Part shown: positions 24,600 through 33,750 of the stretch, piece by piece
How the letters are laid out: each line of letters opens with the position of its first letter
Position numbering within the stretch: position 1 is the first letter of the stretch
From: Streptomyces scopuliridis RB72
GTDB lineage: Bacteria; Actinomycetota; Actinomycetes; Streptomycetales; Streptomycetaceae
Reading direction: 5' to 3'
DNA length: 64,000 bases
Assembly (NCBI RefSeq): GCF_000718095.1
Contig: NZ_JOEI01000028.1
Coordinates: 16,368 to 80,367 of the forward strand
The notes under the pieces: generated by a model
Told to the model about the DNA's origin: nothing
The model's input: the letters and a program-made list of their open reading frames with translations, nothing else
The model's database searches: none
Program-made: the position numbers and the translations under genes

Positions 24600-24950
24600 A
24601 TGCTCGTGCTCCGCTCCGTCGCCCTTTTCGCGCTCGCCGCCGTCTTCGAGATCGGCGGCGCCTGGCTCGTCTGGCAAGGGGTACGCGGCGACGGCACCGG
24701 CGGCGGACGCGGCTGGATCTGGATCGGCGCCGGGGTCATCGCGCTCGGCGCGTACGGCTTCGTCGCCACGCTCCAGCCCGACGGCGAGTTCGGCCGCATC
24801 CTCGCCGCGTACGGCGGGGTCTTCGTCGCGGGCTCGATCGCGTGGGGCATGGTCGCGGACGGCTACCGCCCGGACCGCTGGGATGTGACCGGAGCGCTGA
24901 TCTGTCTGGCCGGTATGGCGGTGATCATGTACGCGCCCCGCGGCCACTGA
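24600..24950 (+). CDS. YnfA family (UPF0060) membrane protein
   Basis: A 116-residue protein with four membrane helices, the SMR-like topology of YnfA. Diagnostic pieces are [18 protein letters not shown] in helix 1, [25 protein letters not shown] in the middle and a last helix with [17 protein letters not shown]. YnfA in enterobacteria is a small multidrug efflux protein; the role here is unproven. It stands alone between a secreted protein gene (divergent) and an SDR gene. Confidence 0.92.
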   Translation: MLVLRSVALFALAAVFEIGGAWLVWQGVRGDGTGGGRGWIWIGAGVIALGAYGFVATLQPDGEFGRILAAYGGVFVAGSIAWGMVADGYRPDRWDVTGALICLAGMAVIMYAPRGH

Positions 24951-25072
24951 CGCACCGCGCCCCACCACCCCTGAGGTCCGCGCTCCGGACACCACGGGCA
25001 CCCGCCCGCGCACCCTGCCTATCCTGGCCGTGTCCGACATCGATCATCGCTCACACGCGCGAGGAGTACGTC

Positions 25073-25843
25073 ATGACCGCCGCGGGGACCATCGCCGTCA
25101 TCACCGGAGCGAGCAGCGGCATCGGCGCCGCCACCGCCCGCCAACTCGCGACCGCCGGCTACCACGTCATCGTCACCGCCCGCCGCAAGGACCGTATCGA
25201 GGCGCTCGCCGCCGAACTGACCGCCGCCGGGCAGCGCGCCACCGCGTACGCCCTCGATGTCACCGACCGCGCGGCCGTCGACGCCTTCGCCGCTGAGCTG
25301 GACCGCTTCCCCTCCGTGAACGTACTGATCAACAACGCCGGGGGCGCGCTCGGCGCCGACCCGGTGGCCACCGGCGACCCCGCGGACTGGCGCCAGATGT
25401 ACGAGACGAACGTCCTCGGCACGCTCAATGTCACCCAGGCACTGCTGCCCGCCCTCACCGCGAGCGGCGATGGCACGGTCCTTGTCCTCTCCTCCACCGC
25501 CGGCCACAGCACATACGAGGGCGGCGCGGGCTATGTCGCGGCCAAGCACGGCGCCCATGTCCTCGCCGAGACACTCCGCCTGGAGATCGTCGGCACGCCG
25601 GTCCGGGTGATCGAGATCGCGCCCGGCATGGTCAAGACCGACGAGTTCGCCACCACCCGCTTCCACGGCGACACCGAGAAGGCGGCGAAGGTCTACGCGG
25701 GCGTCGCCGAACCGCTCACCGCCGACGATGTCGCCGACACCATCACCTGGGCGGTCACGCGCCCGAGCCATGTGAACATCGACCTGCTGGTGGTACGCCC
25801 CCGCGCCCAGGCGTCCAACTCCAAGGTCCACCGCGAGCTGTGA
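25073..25843 (+). CDS. Short-chain dehydrogenase/reductase (classical SDR)
   Basis: A 256-residue NAD(P)-dependent oxidoreductase. The cofactor motif TGASSGIGAATARQL is at residues 11-25, the NNAG motif follows at about 87 (LINNAGGALG), and the catalytic set is S (VLSSTAG), Y and K (YVAAKHG; Y-x-x-x-K intact). Later, EIAPGMVKTDEF is typical of YdfG/serine-3-dehydrogenase type SDRs. ATG 25073 follows GAGGAG at 25061-25066. Substrate unknown, possibly a beta-hydroxy acid. Confidence 0.92.
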   Translation: MTAAGTIAVITGASSGIGAATARQLATAGYHVIVTARRKDRIEALAAELTAAGQRATAYALDVTDRAAVDAFAAELDRFPSVNVLINNAGGALGADPVATGDPADWRQMYETNVLGTLNVTQALLPALTASGDGTVLVLSSTAGHSTYEGGAGYVAAKHGAHVLAETLRLEIVGTPVRVIEIAPGMVKTDEFATTRFHGDTEKAAKVYAGVAEPLTADDVADTITWAVTRPSHVNIDLLVVRPRAQASNSKVHREL

Positions 25844-25895
25844 CGCCCGTGGCGGCCAGGGCCGGGACCACACCGCTATGTGTGGCGAATCGCGT

Positions 25896-27035
25896 TCATG
25901 TCTTGCGAATCGCGTTCACCAGTCCGGCGACAAGGTGCGCCCGCTCCGCCATGGCCCCGATCACCAGATACTCGTGGTCGGCGTGGGCACCGCCCCCGAC
26001 CGCTCCGAGGCCGTCGAGTGTCGGCACGCCCAGCGCGGCCGTGAAGTTGCCGTCGCTTCCGCCGCCGACCGCCCTGCCTTCGAGGCCGGGAAGCAGCCGC
26101 TCGGCCACCGCGAAGAGTTCGGCCGACGCCGACTCGGGCATCGGGGGCCGGCTGACAGCTCCCTGGACCGTGATCTCCGCCTCGTCGAGATGCGGAGTCA
26201 GTGCCGCGAACGCCGACTCGACGCGTTCCTTCTCGTCGGCCGACTCGACCCGGACGTCGACGATGACGGTCGCCTCCGCGGGAACGACGTTGTCCAGGGT
26301 TCCCGCGGACGCGACGGTCGGGGTGACGGTCGTGCCGATCTCGGGCCGGCCGAGCGCCGCGATGTCCAGTACCTGGTGTGCTGCCTCGATCAGCGCGTTG
26401 ACCCCGGCCGCGGGCTCAAGGCCCGCGTGCGAGGCCCGGCCCGTGATGGAGACCTGGAACGTGCCGCAGCCCTTACGACCGGTCTTCAGGGCTCCGCCTT
26501 CCGCAGCGCCCTCGCACACGAGCACAGCGCCGCAGGCAAGGGCTCGCTCTTCGATGAGGGCCCGGGAGGAGCGGGAGCCGACCTCTTCGTCGGCGGTCAC
26601 CAGGATCTCGACGCCCGACCGGTCGTCGAGCGTCGCCAGACCATGAACGGCCTGCACCAGACCGCCGAGCATGTCGAAGACCCCGGGGCCGGTCGCATGC
26701 CCTTCCTCGGCCATGAACGGGCGGCGCGCGAGGGTGCCGAGCGGGAACACCGTGTCGTGGTGGCCGAGGATCAGTACCTTCGGATCGCCGCCGGCCGACC
26801 AGTGGACGTGCGGCCCGGCCTCGCTCTCGACGAGGACCGCCCGCCCGCCGAGGCGGCTCTCGATGAGAGCGGCGACAGCCGCGGCCGATGCCGTCAGGGC
26901 GTCGAGGTCGCGCGACGGAGACTCGATTTCGACGAGTGTCCTGAGGTCCTCGATCATCGCGTCAACACTCACATCGACCGCACGGACCGCATCGCCCACG
27001 TCGACGGCCTTGTGGACGGTCTCGCGCATCGTCAC
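25896..27035 (-). CDS. M20 family metallopeptidase (carboxypeptidase G2-like)
   Basis: A 379-residue zinc peptidase. The metal-binding motif GHHDTVFPLG is at 91-100, followed by a MLGGLVQAVHGL helix, DEEVGSRSSR with the catalytic Glu and metal ligand, and a C-terminal HADHEYLV carrying the last His. The dimerisation (lid) domain lies between about 190 and 300 (GRASHAGLEPAAGVNALIEA). It resembles glutamate carboxypeptidase/CPG2-type enzymes, which cut N-acylated amino acids. No signal peptide is seen, so it is probably cytoplasmic. Substrate unknown. Confidence 0.92.
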   Translation of the reverse strand: MTMRETVHKAVDVGDAVRAVDVSVDAMIEDLRTLVEIESPSRDLDALTASAAAVAALIESRLGGRAVLVESEAGPHVHWSAGGDPKVLILGHHDTVFPLGTLARRPFMAEEGHATGPGVFDMLGGLVQAVHGLATLDDRSGVEILVTADEEVGSRSSRALIEERALACGAVLVCEGAAEGGALKTGRKGCGTFQVSITGRASHAGLEPAAGVNALIEAAHQVLDIAALGRPEIGTTVTPTVASAGTLDNVVPAEATVIVDVRVESADEKERVESAFAALTPHLDEAEITVQGAVSRPPMPESASAELFAVAERLLPGLEGRAVGGGSDGNFTAALGVPTLDGLGAVGGGAHADHEYLVIGAMAERAHLVAGLVNAIRKT

Positions 27036-27076
27036 GTCGCCATCGTACGTGCCCGGCCGCGGACCACGGCTGCCGC

Positions 27077-28270
27077 TCAGCCCTTCACGCAGATGACCTG
27101 CTTCAGCTTCGCCACCACCTGTACCAGGTCCCGCTGCTGCTCCATGACCTGCTCGATCGGCTTGTACGCGGCCGGGATCTCGTCCACGACGCCGGCGTCC
27201 TTACGGCACTCCACGCCCCGCGTCTGCTCCTCCAGGTCCCGCGTCGAGAACCGGCGCTTGGCGGCGTTACGGCTCATCTTCCGGCCCGCGCCGTGCGAGG
27301 CCGAGTTGAACGACGCCTCGTTCCCCAGGCCCTTCACGATGTACGAACCCGTACCCATGGAGCCCGGGATGATGCCGAAGTCGCCGCTGCCCGCACGGAT
27401 CGCGCCCTTACGCGTGACCAGCAGGTCCATGCCCTCGTACCGCTCCTCGGCCACATAGTTGTGGTGGCAGGAGATGACCGGTTCGAAGGTCACCCGGGCC
27501 TTCTTGAACTCCTTGCGGACCACGTCCTGGAAGAGCGCCATCATGATCGCGCGGTTGTACTTCGCGTACTCCTGCGCCCAGAAGAGGTCGTTCCGGTACG
27601 CCGCCATCTGCGGGGTGTCCGCGATGAAGACGGCCAGATCCCGGTCGATCAGCCCCTGGTTGTGCGGCAGCTTCTGGGCCTCGCCGATGTGGTGGTCGGC
27701 CAGTTCCTTGCCGATGTTCCGGGATCCGGAGTGCAGCATCAGCCAGACCGAATCCGACTCGTCGAGACAGAATTCAATGAAGTGGTTCCCGCTTCCGAGC
27801 GTTCCCATCTGCTTTATGGCGCGCTCCTGACGGAATTTGACCGAATCGGCGATTCCGTCGAACCGCTCCCAGAAGTCACCCCACCCGGCCGTCGGGAATC
27901 CGTGCAGACGCCCCGGATCCACCGCGTCGTCGTGCATGCCACGCCCCACCGGAATCGCCTGCTCGATCTTGGAGCGCAGCCGCGACAGATCACCGGGCAG
28001 ATCGTTCGCCGTCAGCGACGTCTTCACCGCCGACATCCCGCACCCGATGTCCACACCGACCGCCGCCGGGCAGACCGCTCCGTGCATCGCGATCACCGAA
28101 CCGACCGTCGCGCCCTTGCCGTAATGCACGTCCGGCATCACGGCGAGGCCCTTGATCCAGGGCAGTGTGGCGACATTCCGGAGCTGCTGCATGGCGCCCT
28201 CTTCGACCGTCGCGGGATCCGCCCACATCCGGATCGGCACCTGCGCGCCCGGCATCTCTACGTACGACAT
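27077..28270 (-). CDS. rtcB: RNA-splicing ligase RtcB
   Basis: GTP- and Mn-dependent ligase that joins RNA 2',3'-cyclic phosphate (or 3'-phosphate) ends to 5'-OH ends. The 397-residue protein has MPDVHYGKGATVGSVIA, GVDIGCGMSAVKT (metal ligands Asp74 and Cys77), GTLGSGNHFIEF, LMLHSGSRNIGK, ISCHHNYVAEE and SASHGAGRKMSR, whose histidine is guanylated. ATG 28270 is chosen because homology begins there. It stands alone: no archease, RtcA or RtcR neighbour is seen. The divergent 186-base upstream region contains an A-rich stretch (28290-28330) that could hold its promoter. Confidence 0.96.
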   Translation of the reverse strand: MSYVEMPGAQVPIRMWADPATVEEGAMQQLRNVATLPWIKGLAVMPDVHYGKGATVGSVIAMHGAVCPAAVGVDIGCGMSAVKTSLTANDLPGDLSRLRSKIEQAIPVGRGMHDDAVDPGRLHGFPTAGWGDFWERFDGIADSVKFRQERAIKQMGTLGSGNHFIEFCLDESDSVWLMLHSGSRNIGKELADHHIGEAQKLPHNQGLIDRDLAVFIADTPQMAAYRNDLFWAQEYAKYNRAIMMALFQDVVRKEFKKARVTFEPVISCHHNYVAEERYEGMDLLVTRKGAIRAGSGDFGIIPGSMGTGSYIVKGLGNEASFNSASHGAGRKMSRNAAKRRFSTRDLEEQTRGVECRKDAGVVDEIPAAYKPIEQVMEQQRDLVQVVAKLKQVICVKG

Positions 28271-28456
28271 AACCCCTCGATTCCCCCGAAAGTCACATAA
28301 CGCAAAAGCCGGAACCAGGGCCGTCAAAAGAGACAGCCGACCAGCATCGACGGCGTTGCGTGCGATAGACATTGTGTCCATCGACCGTCATCCGGCGGCA
28401 AGCAGTTTTCGCGTGGAGCCCCGCGCGGAACCCCGCACAGAAGGGAGCCCGGGACC

Positions 28457-29308
28457 GTGCAGCCAAAGGCGCGCAAGGCGTACGTACCCGGCCTGGCGGC
28501 GCTCCTCGTGGCCCTGGTCGCCGGCTGCTCGGGGGGCGGCGCCGCGGACGGCACCGTCACCGACACCAAGCCGGGCGGCCCCACCACCGCCACCACCGCT
28601 CAGCCCGGCAAGTACCGCACGCTCCGCGAGCCCTGCGGCTCCGTACCGCGCTCCATGCTCAAGGATCTCCTGCCCGGCGCCGCCTCGCTCCCCGAGGAGC
28701 AGCAGACGAAGGTGTACCAGGGCACGGCCTCCGTGACATACGACACGGACCGCCGCGTCGGATGCAGCTGGAAGGCCACCTCCCCCGACGCGTCGAATCA
28801 GCTGATGATCGACCTCGAACGCGTCGTGTCGTACGACCCGGCCGTGAGCGACGCCGACCGGGCGCAGGAGGTCTACACGAAGAAGGAGACGGCCGCGGGG
28901 CTGTCCCCGGCCTCCGGGACGCCGAGCGGCACGCCCTCCACCTCGGGTACGGGTACGGGTACGGACACGGCCCCCGGCACGACCACGCAGACCGGCTCCC
29001 CCTCCGCTTCCGGAAGCCCTTCTGGGACCCCGTCCGGGACGCCGTCCGACGGCACGACCCCCGACGGCCTCGAACCGCGCGTTCTGGACAGCCTCGGCGA
29101 TGCCGCCTTCCTGGACGATGTCCTCGCCCGCCCCGGCGCGGCCGCTCAGCAGCGCTCGGTGAGCGTGGTGTTCCGCACATCGAACGTGATCGTGACCGTC
29201 CGGTACACCGAGCAGCCCGCCCACCCCACCGTGGTCCCCGACAGCAAAGAACTGCAGGACAAGGCGCAGGGACTGGCCCGGACGCTCAACGAGCAGCTCA
29301 ACGAATAG
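28457..29308 (+). CDS. DUF3558-type lipoprotein
   Basis: A 283-residue predicted lipoprotein. After a basic start (GTG 28457) comes LAALLVALVAGC with the lipobox VAGC at about 23. The mature part matches the DUF3558 pattern (CGSVPRSMLKDLLP, VGCSWKAT with paired cysteines). Residues about 150-200 are a long Ser/Thr/Gly/Pro linker with GTPS-like repeats. It is the first of two related lipoprotein genes, 128 bases apart. Function unknown; surface location is well supported. Confidence 0.85.
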   Translation: MQPKARKAYVPGLAALLVALVAGCSGGGAADGTVTDTKPGGPTTATTAQPGKYRTLREPCGSVPRSMLKDLLPGAASLPEEQQTKVYQGTASVTYDTDRRVGCSWKATSPDASNQLMIDLERVVSYDPAVSDADRAQEVYTKKETAAGLSPASGTPSGTPSTSGTGTGTDTAPGTTTQTGSPSASGSPSGTPSGTPSDGTTPDGLEPRVLDSLGDAAFLDDVLARPGAAAQQRSVSVVFRTSNVIVTVRYTEQPAHPTVVPDSKELQDKAQGLARTLNEQLNE

Positions 29309-29436
29309 CCGCCGCCGTCCCCACCGCCCGCCCCGGCCGCGCGGGGCACGGACTCCGGCTCCGGGAGCCCGCGGACCCGGCTCGGCGGTTACCGTGGCCG
29401 ATCGGACCGTACGACAACCGACCGACTGAAGGAACC

Positions 29437-30201
29437 ATGCACCGTTCAGCCTCGCGACTCACCCGCATACTCGCCTGCGCAGCCGTTCCGGTGATGCTCG
29501 TCGTCGCCGGCTGCTCGTCCGACTCCGGCGGCAAGAGCGACGCCGACGGCTCCTCGTCGAGCCCGAGCACCTCGCCGACCCCGACCGTGACGCCGGCCAA
29601 GTACAGCGGGCTCCCCGACGCCTGCGACACGATCGACGCGAAGACGGTCGGCTCGCTCGTTCCCAAGGTCAAGAACAAGGGCGGTACGTCCGGCAAGTCC
29701 AGCGACATCGAGACCCGCGGCAGCTGCTCCTGGAACGGTCTGGACGACAAGGGCGTCAAGGGCTCGCAGTACCGCTGGCTCGATGTCTCCCTCATGCGGT
29801 ACGACTCCGACGCCACGCTCGGCAGCGGCGCCAAGCGCGCCGGCGAGTACTACGCGAAGGAGGTCGCCGGGGCCCAGGGCACGGCGGGCGCCAAGAGCCT
29901 GAAGTCTGTCGCCACGGCCGGTATCGGCGACCAGGCGACGCTGGTCACGTACACCCTCAAGAAGACCGACGAGGACTTCGCGTACGCCACGGTCGTGGCC
30001 CGCGCGGAGAATGTCGTGATCACCCTCACGTACAACGGCGCCGGGTACGCGGGCGCGAAGTCGCCCAGCTCCGCCGATCTGACGAAGGACGCGGAGAAGG
30101 CTGCCAAGGAGGCCGTGACGGCGATCGCCGCAGGCTCCGCGGACGCGCCGGGCGCCGGAGAGAGCTCCAAGGCCCCGTCGGAGTCGGCCAAGGCGAGCTG
30201 A
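29437..30201 (+). CDS. DUF3558-type lipoprotein, second copy
   Basis: A 254-residue predicted lipoprotein with the signal LACAAVPVMLVVAGC (lipobox VAGC near residue 26) and a Ser/Thr-rich spacer. DUF3558 features: LPDACDTIDAKTVGSLVP and GSCSWNGL hold the conserved cysteine pair, then IGDQATLVTYTLKK. It resembles the gene upstream in layout but is more typical of the family. AAGGAACC precedes ATG 29437. The two genes look like an old tandem duplication. Function unknown. Confidence 0.88.
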   Translation: MHRSASRLTRILACAAVPVMLVVAGCSSDSGGKSDADGSSSSPSTSPTPTVTPAKYSGLPDACDTIDAKTVGSLVPKVKNKGGTSGKSSDIETRGSCSWNGLDDKGVKGSQYRWLDVSLMRYDSDATLGSGAKRAGEYYAKEVAGAQGTAGAKSLKSVATAGIGDQATLVTYTLKKTDEDFAYATVVARAENVVITLTYNGAGYAGAKSPSSADLTKDAEKAAKEAVTAIAAGSADAPGAGESSKAPSESAKAS

Positions 30202-30327
30202 GGCGCTCCCCGCGCCACGCCGTCCGCACACATGTGCCAGGCTGTGCCCGCCGGGTGTCGGGTCGTCGAGTGGTTGTTGTCGAGTACCTGACGCCCCATA
30301 CAGGCCGAATACGGGAGGAGATCGCGG

Positions 30328-31764
30328 GTGGCCGCGATGCAGCTGACACGCACGCACCGGATTCTCATCGGGATCGTGGTGTTCGGAGCGGTGATCATCG
30401 CCGCGATCGGATTCGCGGGGTCCTACGCCGCCGTGCGCGAACTCGCCGAGGCCAAGGGCTTCGGTACGTTCTCCCTGGTCTTCCCGATCGGTATCGACGC
30501 GGGCATCTGCGTCCTGCTGGCGCTCGACCTCCTCCTGACCTGGATGCGGATCCCGTTCCCGCTGCTGCGCCAGTCGGCGTGGCTGCTGACGGCCGCGACG
30601 ATCGCCTTCAACGGCGCCGCCGCCTGGCCGGACCCGCTGGGCGTCGGGATGCACGCGGTGATCCCGCTCCTCTTCATCGTCTCCGTCGAGGCGGCGCGCC
30701 ACGCGGTCGGCCGGATCGCGGACATCACCGCCGACAAGCACATGGAGGGCGTGCGGCTCACGCGCTGGCTGCTCTCACCCGTCCCCACCTTCAAGCTGTG
30801 GCGCCGGATGAAGCTGTGGGAGCTGCGTTCGTACGAGCAGGTCATCAAGCTCGAACAGGACCGGCTCATCTACCAGTCGCGCCTTCAGGCGCGGTTCGGG
30901 CGCAACTGGCGCCGCAAGGCGCCGATCGAGGCGCTGATGCCGCTCCGGCTCGCGAAGTACGGCGTACCGCTCGCCGACACCGCGCCGTCGGGGCTGGCCG
31001 CCGCCGGCATCGAGCCGGTGCTGCTGCCGCCCGCGCCCGCGGTGGCCGAACTCCCGCAGGGCCGGGGCGAGATACCCGCTGCGGACCCGTCCCCGCCCCC
31101 GCAGCAGACGGAACCGCAGCCCCAGCAACAGCCTCAGCCGCAACCTCAACAGCAGCAGATACCGCCGCAGTTGCGGAAGCAGGAGCAGGATCCCCAGCAG
31201 CCGCAGCCGCACCCCCAGCACCCCGAGGCCCAGCAGCAACCCCAGCCCCAAACCGAGCAGCCCCAAAGCGAGCAGCCCCAGTCCCAGGCAAGCCCCTGGT
31301 TCGCGGCCCCGCAGGTGCAGGAGGCCGCGTACGAGGGCACCTACAACCCCGCGTACACCGAAGGCCCGGAACCCGCGCCGGTGATGATCCCCGCCGGCCC
31401 CGGCCGCAGCCGCCCGCTCGGCGGGGTGCCCAGTCAGCGCGTGGAGGGCCCGTACGCGGCCCCGGAGCCGGAACGGCCGCAGTACGCCGAACCCGCCCCC
31501 GTCCAGGACCAGCCCGAGGAACTGCCCGTCCCCGCCCTCCCCGACGACCTCTCCCGCGAGGAGGCGTACTTCAGCGCCTTCCGCAAGTACATCAGCGAGA
31601 ACGGCGACTTCCCCAACAGCCGCCAGTTCGGGCTGTACTTGGTCGATCTGTACGGGATCACCGGCCGCACCGGCGGCCCGCTCACCGAGAGTTCGCTCCG
31701 GCCGTATCTGAAGGACTTCCGCTCCCGTTACCAGTCGGAACTGGACGACGAGTACATCGCGTAG
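30328..31764 (+). CDS. DUF2637 membrane protein with Q/P-rich linker
   Basis: A 478-residue protein. Residues 1-130 carry four membrane helices (IGIVVFGAVIIAAIGFAGSY, FPIGIDAGICVLLALDLLLT and others) with the DUF2637 hallmark around LTWMRIPFPLLRQSAWLLT. Residues about 150-215 are basic and helical. Residues about 250-330 are extremely rich in Gln and Pro. The C-terminal 80 residues (LSREEAYFSAFRKYISENGD, then FGLYLVDLYGIT and LRPYLKDFRSRYQ) form a small folded domain. DUF2637 proteins are linked to Streptomyces plasmid spread (Spd) loci and chromosomal relatives of unknown role. GTG 30328 follows GGGAGGAG. Confidence 0.88.
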   Translation: MAAMQLTRTHRILIGIVVFGAVIIAAIGFAGSYAAVRELAEAKGFGTFSLVFPIGIDAGICVLLALDLLLTWMRIPFPLLRQSAWLLTAATIAFNGAAAWPDPLGVGMHAVIPLLFIVSVEAARHAVGRIADITADKHMEGVRLTRWLLSPVPTFKLWRRMKLWELRSYEQVIKLEQDRLIYQSRLQARFGRNWRRKAPIEALMPLRLAKYGVPLADTAPSGLAAAGIEPVLLPPAPAVAELPQGRGEIPAADPSPPPQQTEPQPQQQPQPQPQQQQIPPQLRKQEQDPQQPQPHPQHPEAQQQPQPQTEQPQSEQPQSQASPWFAAPQVQEAAYEGTYNPAYTEGPEPAPVMIPAGPGRSRPLGGVPSQRVEGPYAAPEPERPQYAEPAPVQDQPEELPVPALPDDLSREEAYFSAFRKYISENGDFPNSRQFGLYLVDLYGITGRTGGPLTESSLRPYLKDFRSRYQSELDDEYIA

Positions 31765-31805
31765 GCAGACCGAGCCCGTCCACGGCCGCACCCGGTCACA
31801 GCGAA

Positions 31806-31833
31806 GGGCCCCCACCCACGCGGGCGGGGGCCC
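31806..31833. terminator. Two-way hairpin between DUF2637 gene and lysS
   Basis: gggccccc at 31806-31813 pairs with gggggccc at 31826-31833 (8 bp, 12-base loop). It lies between two convergent stops and can serve both directions. Confidence 0.7.
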
Positions 31834-31866
31834 TCCTGCGTCAGCAGCCGTAACCGGGCCTCAGCC

Positions 31867-33609
31867 TCAGCCGCCGAGCAGCTTCCGCACCCGGTCCGCG
31901 CCCACCGCCAGCAGCAGCGTGGGCAGCCGCGGCCCGGTGTCCCGGCCGACCAGCAGCCGGTAGAGCAGCGCGAAGAACGAGCGCTGCGCGGTCTTCAGCT
32001 CGGCCGTGGGCTTGGCGTCGGGGGCCAGGCCCGCCATGATCTTCGGCACGCCGTAGACGAGCGTGGTCAGCCCGTCCAGCGACCAGTGGCTGTCCAGGCC
32101 CTCCAGCAGCAGCCGCAGCGACTCGCGCCCCTGCGCGTCGAGCGAGTCCAGCAGTTCCTGGTCCGGCTCGGAGCGCACGATCGTCCGCGCCTCGGCCGGC
32201 ACCTGGCTGGTGATCCAGTTCTGGGCGCGGTCCAGTCGGGGGCGCGCCTCGTCCAGCGAGGCCAGCGGCCGGGCCGGGTCCAGCTCGCTGAGGATCCGCA
32301 GGGTCTGCTCCTCGGCACCGGCCGTGATGTCCACGACCGAGGCCAGCGTGCGGTACGGCAGCGGGCGCGGCGTACGCGGCAGCTCACCGGCCGCCGTGCT
32401 CGTGGCGCGGGAGTACGCGGCGGCGTCGGCCGGCAGGACGGAACCGTCGGCGACCTTGCGCTCCAGCGCGTCCCACTCGTCGTACAGCCGCTGGATCTCC
32501 TGGTCGAAGGCGATCTTGAACGACTGGTTGGGCCTGCGCCGCGCGTAGAGCCAGCGCAGCAGCGGCGCCTCCATGATCTTCAGCGCGTCGGCCGGGGTCG
32601 GCACGCCGCCCTTGCTGGACGACATCTTCGCCATCCCGGAGATCCCGACGAAGGCGTACATCGGGCCGATCGGCTGGACGCCGTCGAAGATCTCGCGCAC
32701 GATCTGCCCGCCGACGACGAACGAGGACCCCGGCGAGGAGTGGTCGACCCCGGACGGCTCGAAGATCACGCCCTCGTACGCCCAGCGCATCGGCCAGTCG
32801 ACCTTCCAGACCAGCTTGCCGCGGTTGAACTCGCTCAGCAGCACGGTCTCGGAGAAGCCGCACTCCGTGCAGGTGTACGTGAGCGCGGTCGTCTCGTCGT
32901 CATACGCGGTGACGGTGGTGAGGTCCTTGCCGCAGCCGCCGCAGAAGGGCTTGTACGGGAAGTAGCCGGCGGCCCCGCCGCTGCCGTCGTCCTCGGCCGC
33001 CGCGCCCGAGCCCTCGACGGCCTCCAGCTCGGCTTCCTCGACCTTCTTCTGGGGCCCCTTCGCCGCCTTGGCCGGTGCCTTGTCCTTGGTCCGGTACCGG
33101 TCGAGGATCGCGTCGATGTCCGCGCGGTGCTTCATCGCGTGCAGGATCTGCGCGCGGTAGGCGCCCGAGGTGTACTGCTCGGTCTGGCTGATGCCGTCGT
33201 ACTCGACGCCCAGCTCGGCCAGCGCCTCGGTCATCGCCGCCTTGAAGTGCTCGGCCCAGTTCGGGTACGCCGACCCCGCCGGGGCGGGCACGGACGTCAG
33301 CGGCTTGCCGATGTGCTCGGCCCAGGACGTGTCCGTACCCGGAACGCCGGCCGGGACCTTGCGATAGCGGTCGTAGTCGTCCCAGGAGATCAGATGCCTG
33401 ACCTCGTACCCACGCCTGCGGATCTCGTCCGCGACCAGGTGCGGGGTCATGACCTCGCGGAGATTCCCCAGGTGGATGGGGCCGGAGGGGGAGAGTCCGG
33501 ACGCGACCACGACCGGTTTGCCCGGGGCACGTCGCTCCGACTCGGCGATGACATCGTCCGCGAAACGGGAGACCCAGTCGGTCTCGGTGCTCTGAGCCAC
33601 GATCGGCAC
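31867..33609 (-). CDS. lysS: Class I lysyl-tRNA synthetase
   Basis: Charges tRNA-Lys. This is the class I (archaeal-type) enzyme, not the usual class II bacterial one: the HIGH-like motif is PSGPIHLGN (41-49 from the chosen start) and the KMSKS motif is [10 protein letters not shown] zinc-binding set CGGCGKDL and CTECGFS lies in between, after a low-complexity Lys/Glu/Ala insert. I chose the GTG at 33609 (protein [13 protein letters not shown], 580 aa), where homology begins; an ATG at 33654 would add 15 basic residues. It diverges from argS with 141 bases between starts. Whether a class II LysRS also exists cannot be seen here. Confidence 0.93.
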   Translation of the reverse strand: MPIVAQSTETDWVSRFADDVIAESERRAPGKPVVVASGLSPSGPIHLGNLREVMTPHLVADEIRRRGYEVRHLISWDDYDRYRKVPAGVPGTDTSWAEHIGKPLTSVPAPAGSAYPNWAEHFKAAMTEALAELGVEYDGISQTEQYTSGAYRAQILHAMKHRADIDAILDRYRTKDKAPAKAAKGPQKKVEEAELEAVEGSGAAAEDDGSGGAAGYFPYKPFCGGCGKDLTTVTAYDDETTALTYTCTECGFSETVLLSEFNRGKLVWKVDWPMRWAYEGVIFEPSGVDHSSPGSSFVVGGQIVREIFDGVQPIGPMYAFVGISGMAKMSSSKGGVPTPADALKIMEAPLLRWLYARRRPNQSFKIAFDQEIQRLYDEWDALERKVADGSVLPADAAAYSRATSTAAGELPRTPRPLPYRTLASVVDITAGAEEQTLRILSELDPARPLASLDEARPRLDRAQNWITSQVPAEARTIVRSEPDQELLDSLDAQGRESLRLLLEGLDSHWSLDGLTTLVYGVPKIMAGLAPDAKPTAELKTAQRSFFALLYRLLVGRDTGPRLPTLLLAVGADRVRKLLGG

Positions 33610-33750
33610 GTCCTTCTTCTTTCTGGTACGCCCAAACTTTCCGGCGGCTGCCATTCTCCCAGCTACCCCCGGGAGAGCGAAAATGGCTTGTTACCCCATG
33701 GGATACTGGGCAGGACTTCCCTCCGCACCCAACAGGAACGGCACCAGCCC

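Noticed and set aside
33610..33654. A 15-residue N-terminal extension of LysS
   Set aside because: Open and starting with ATG, but homology starts at the GTG 33609; kept as an alternative only.
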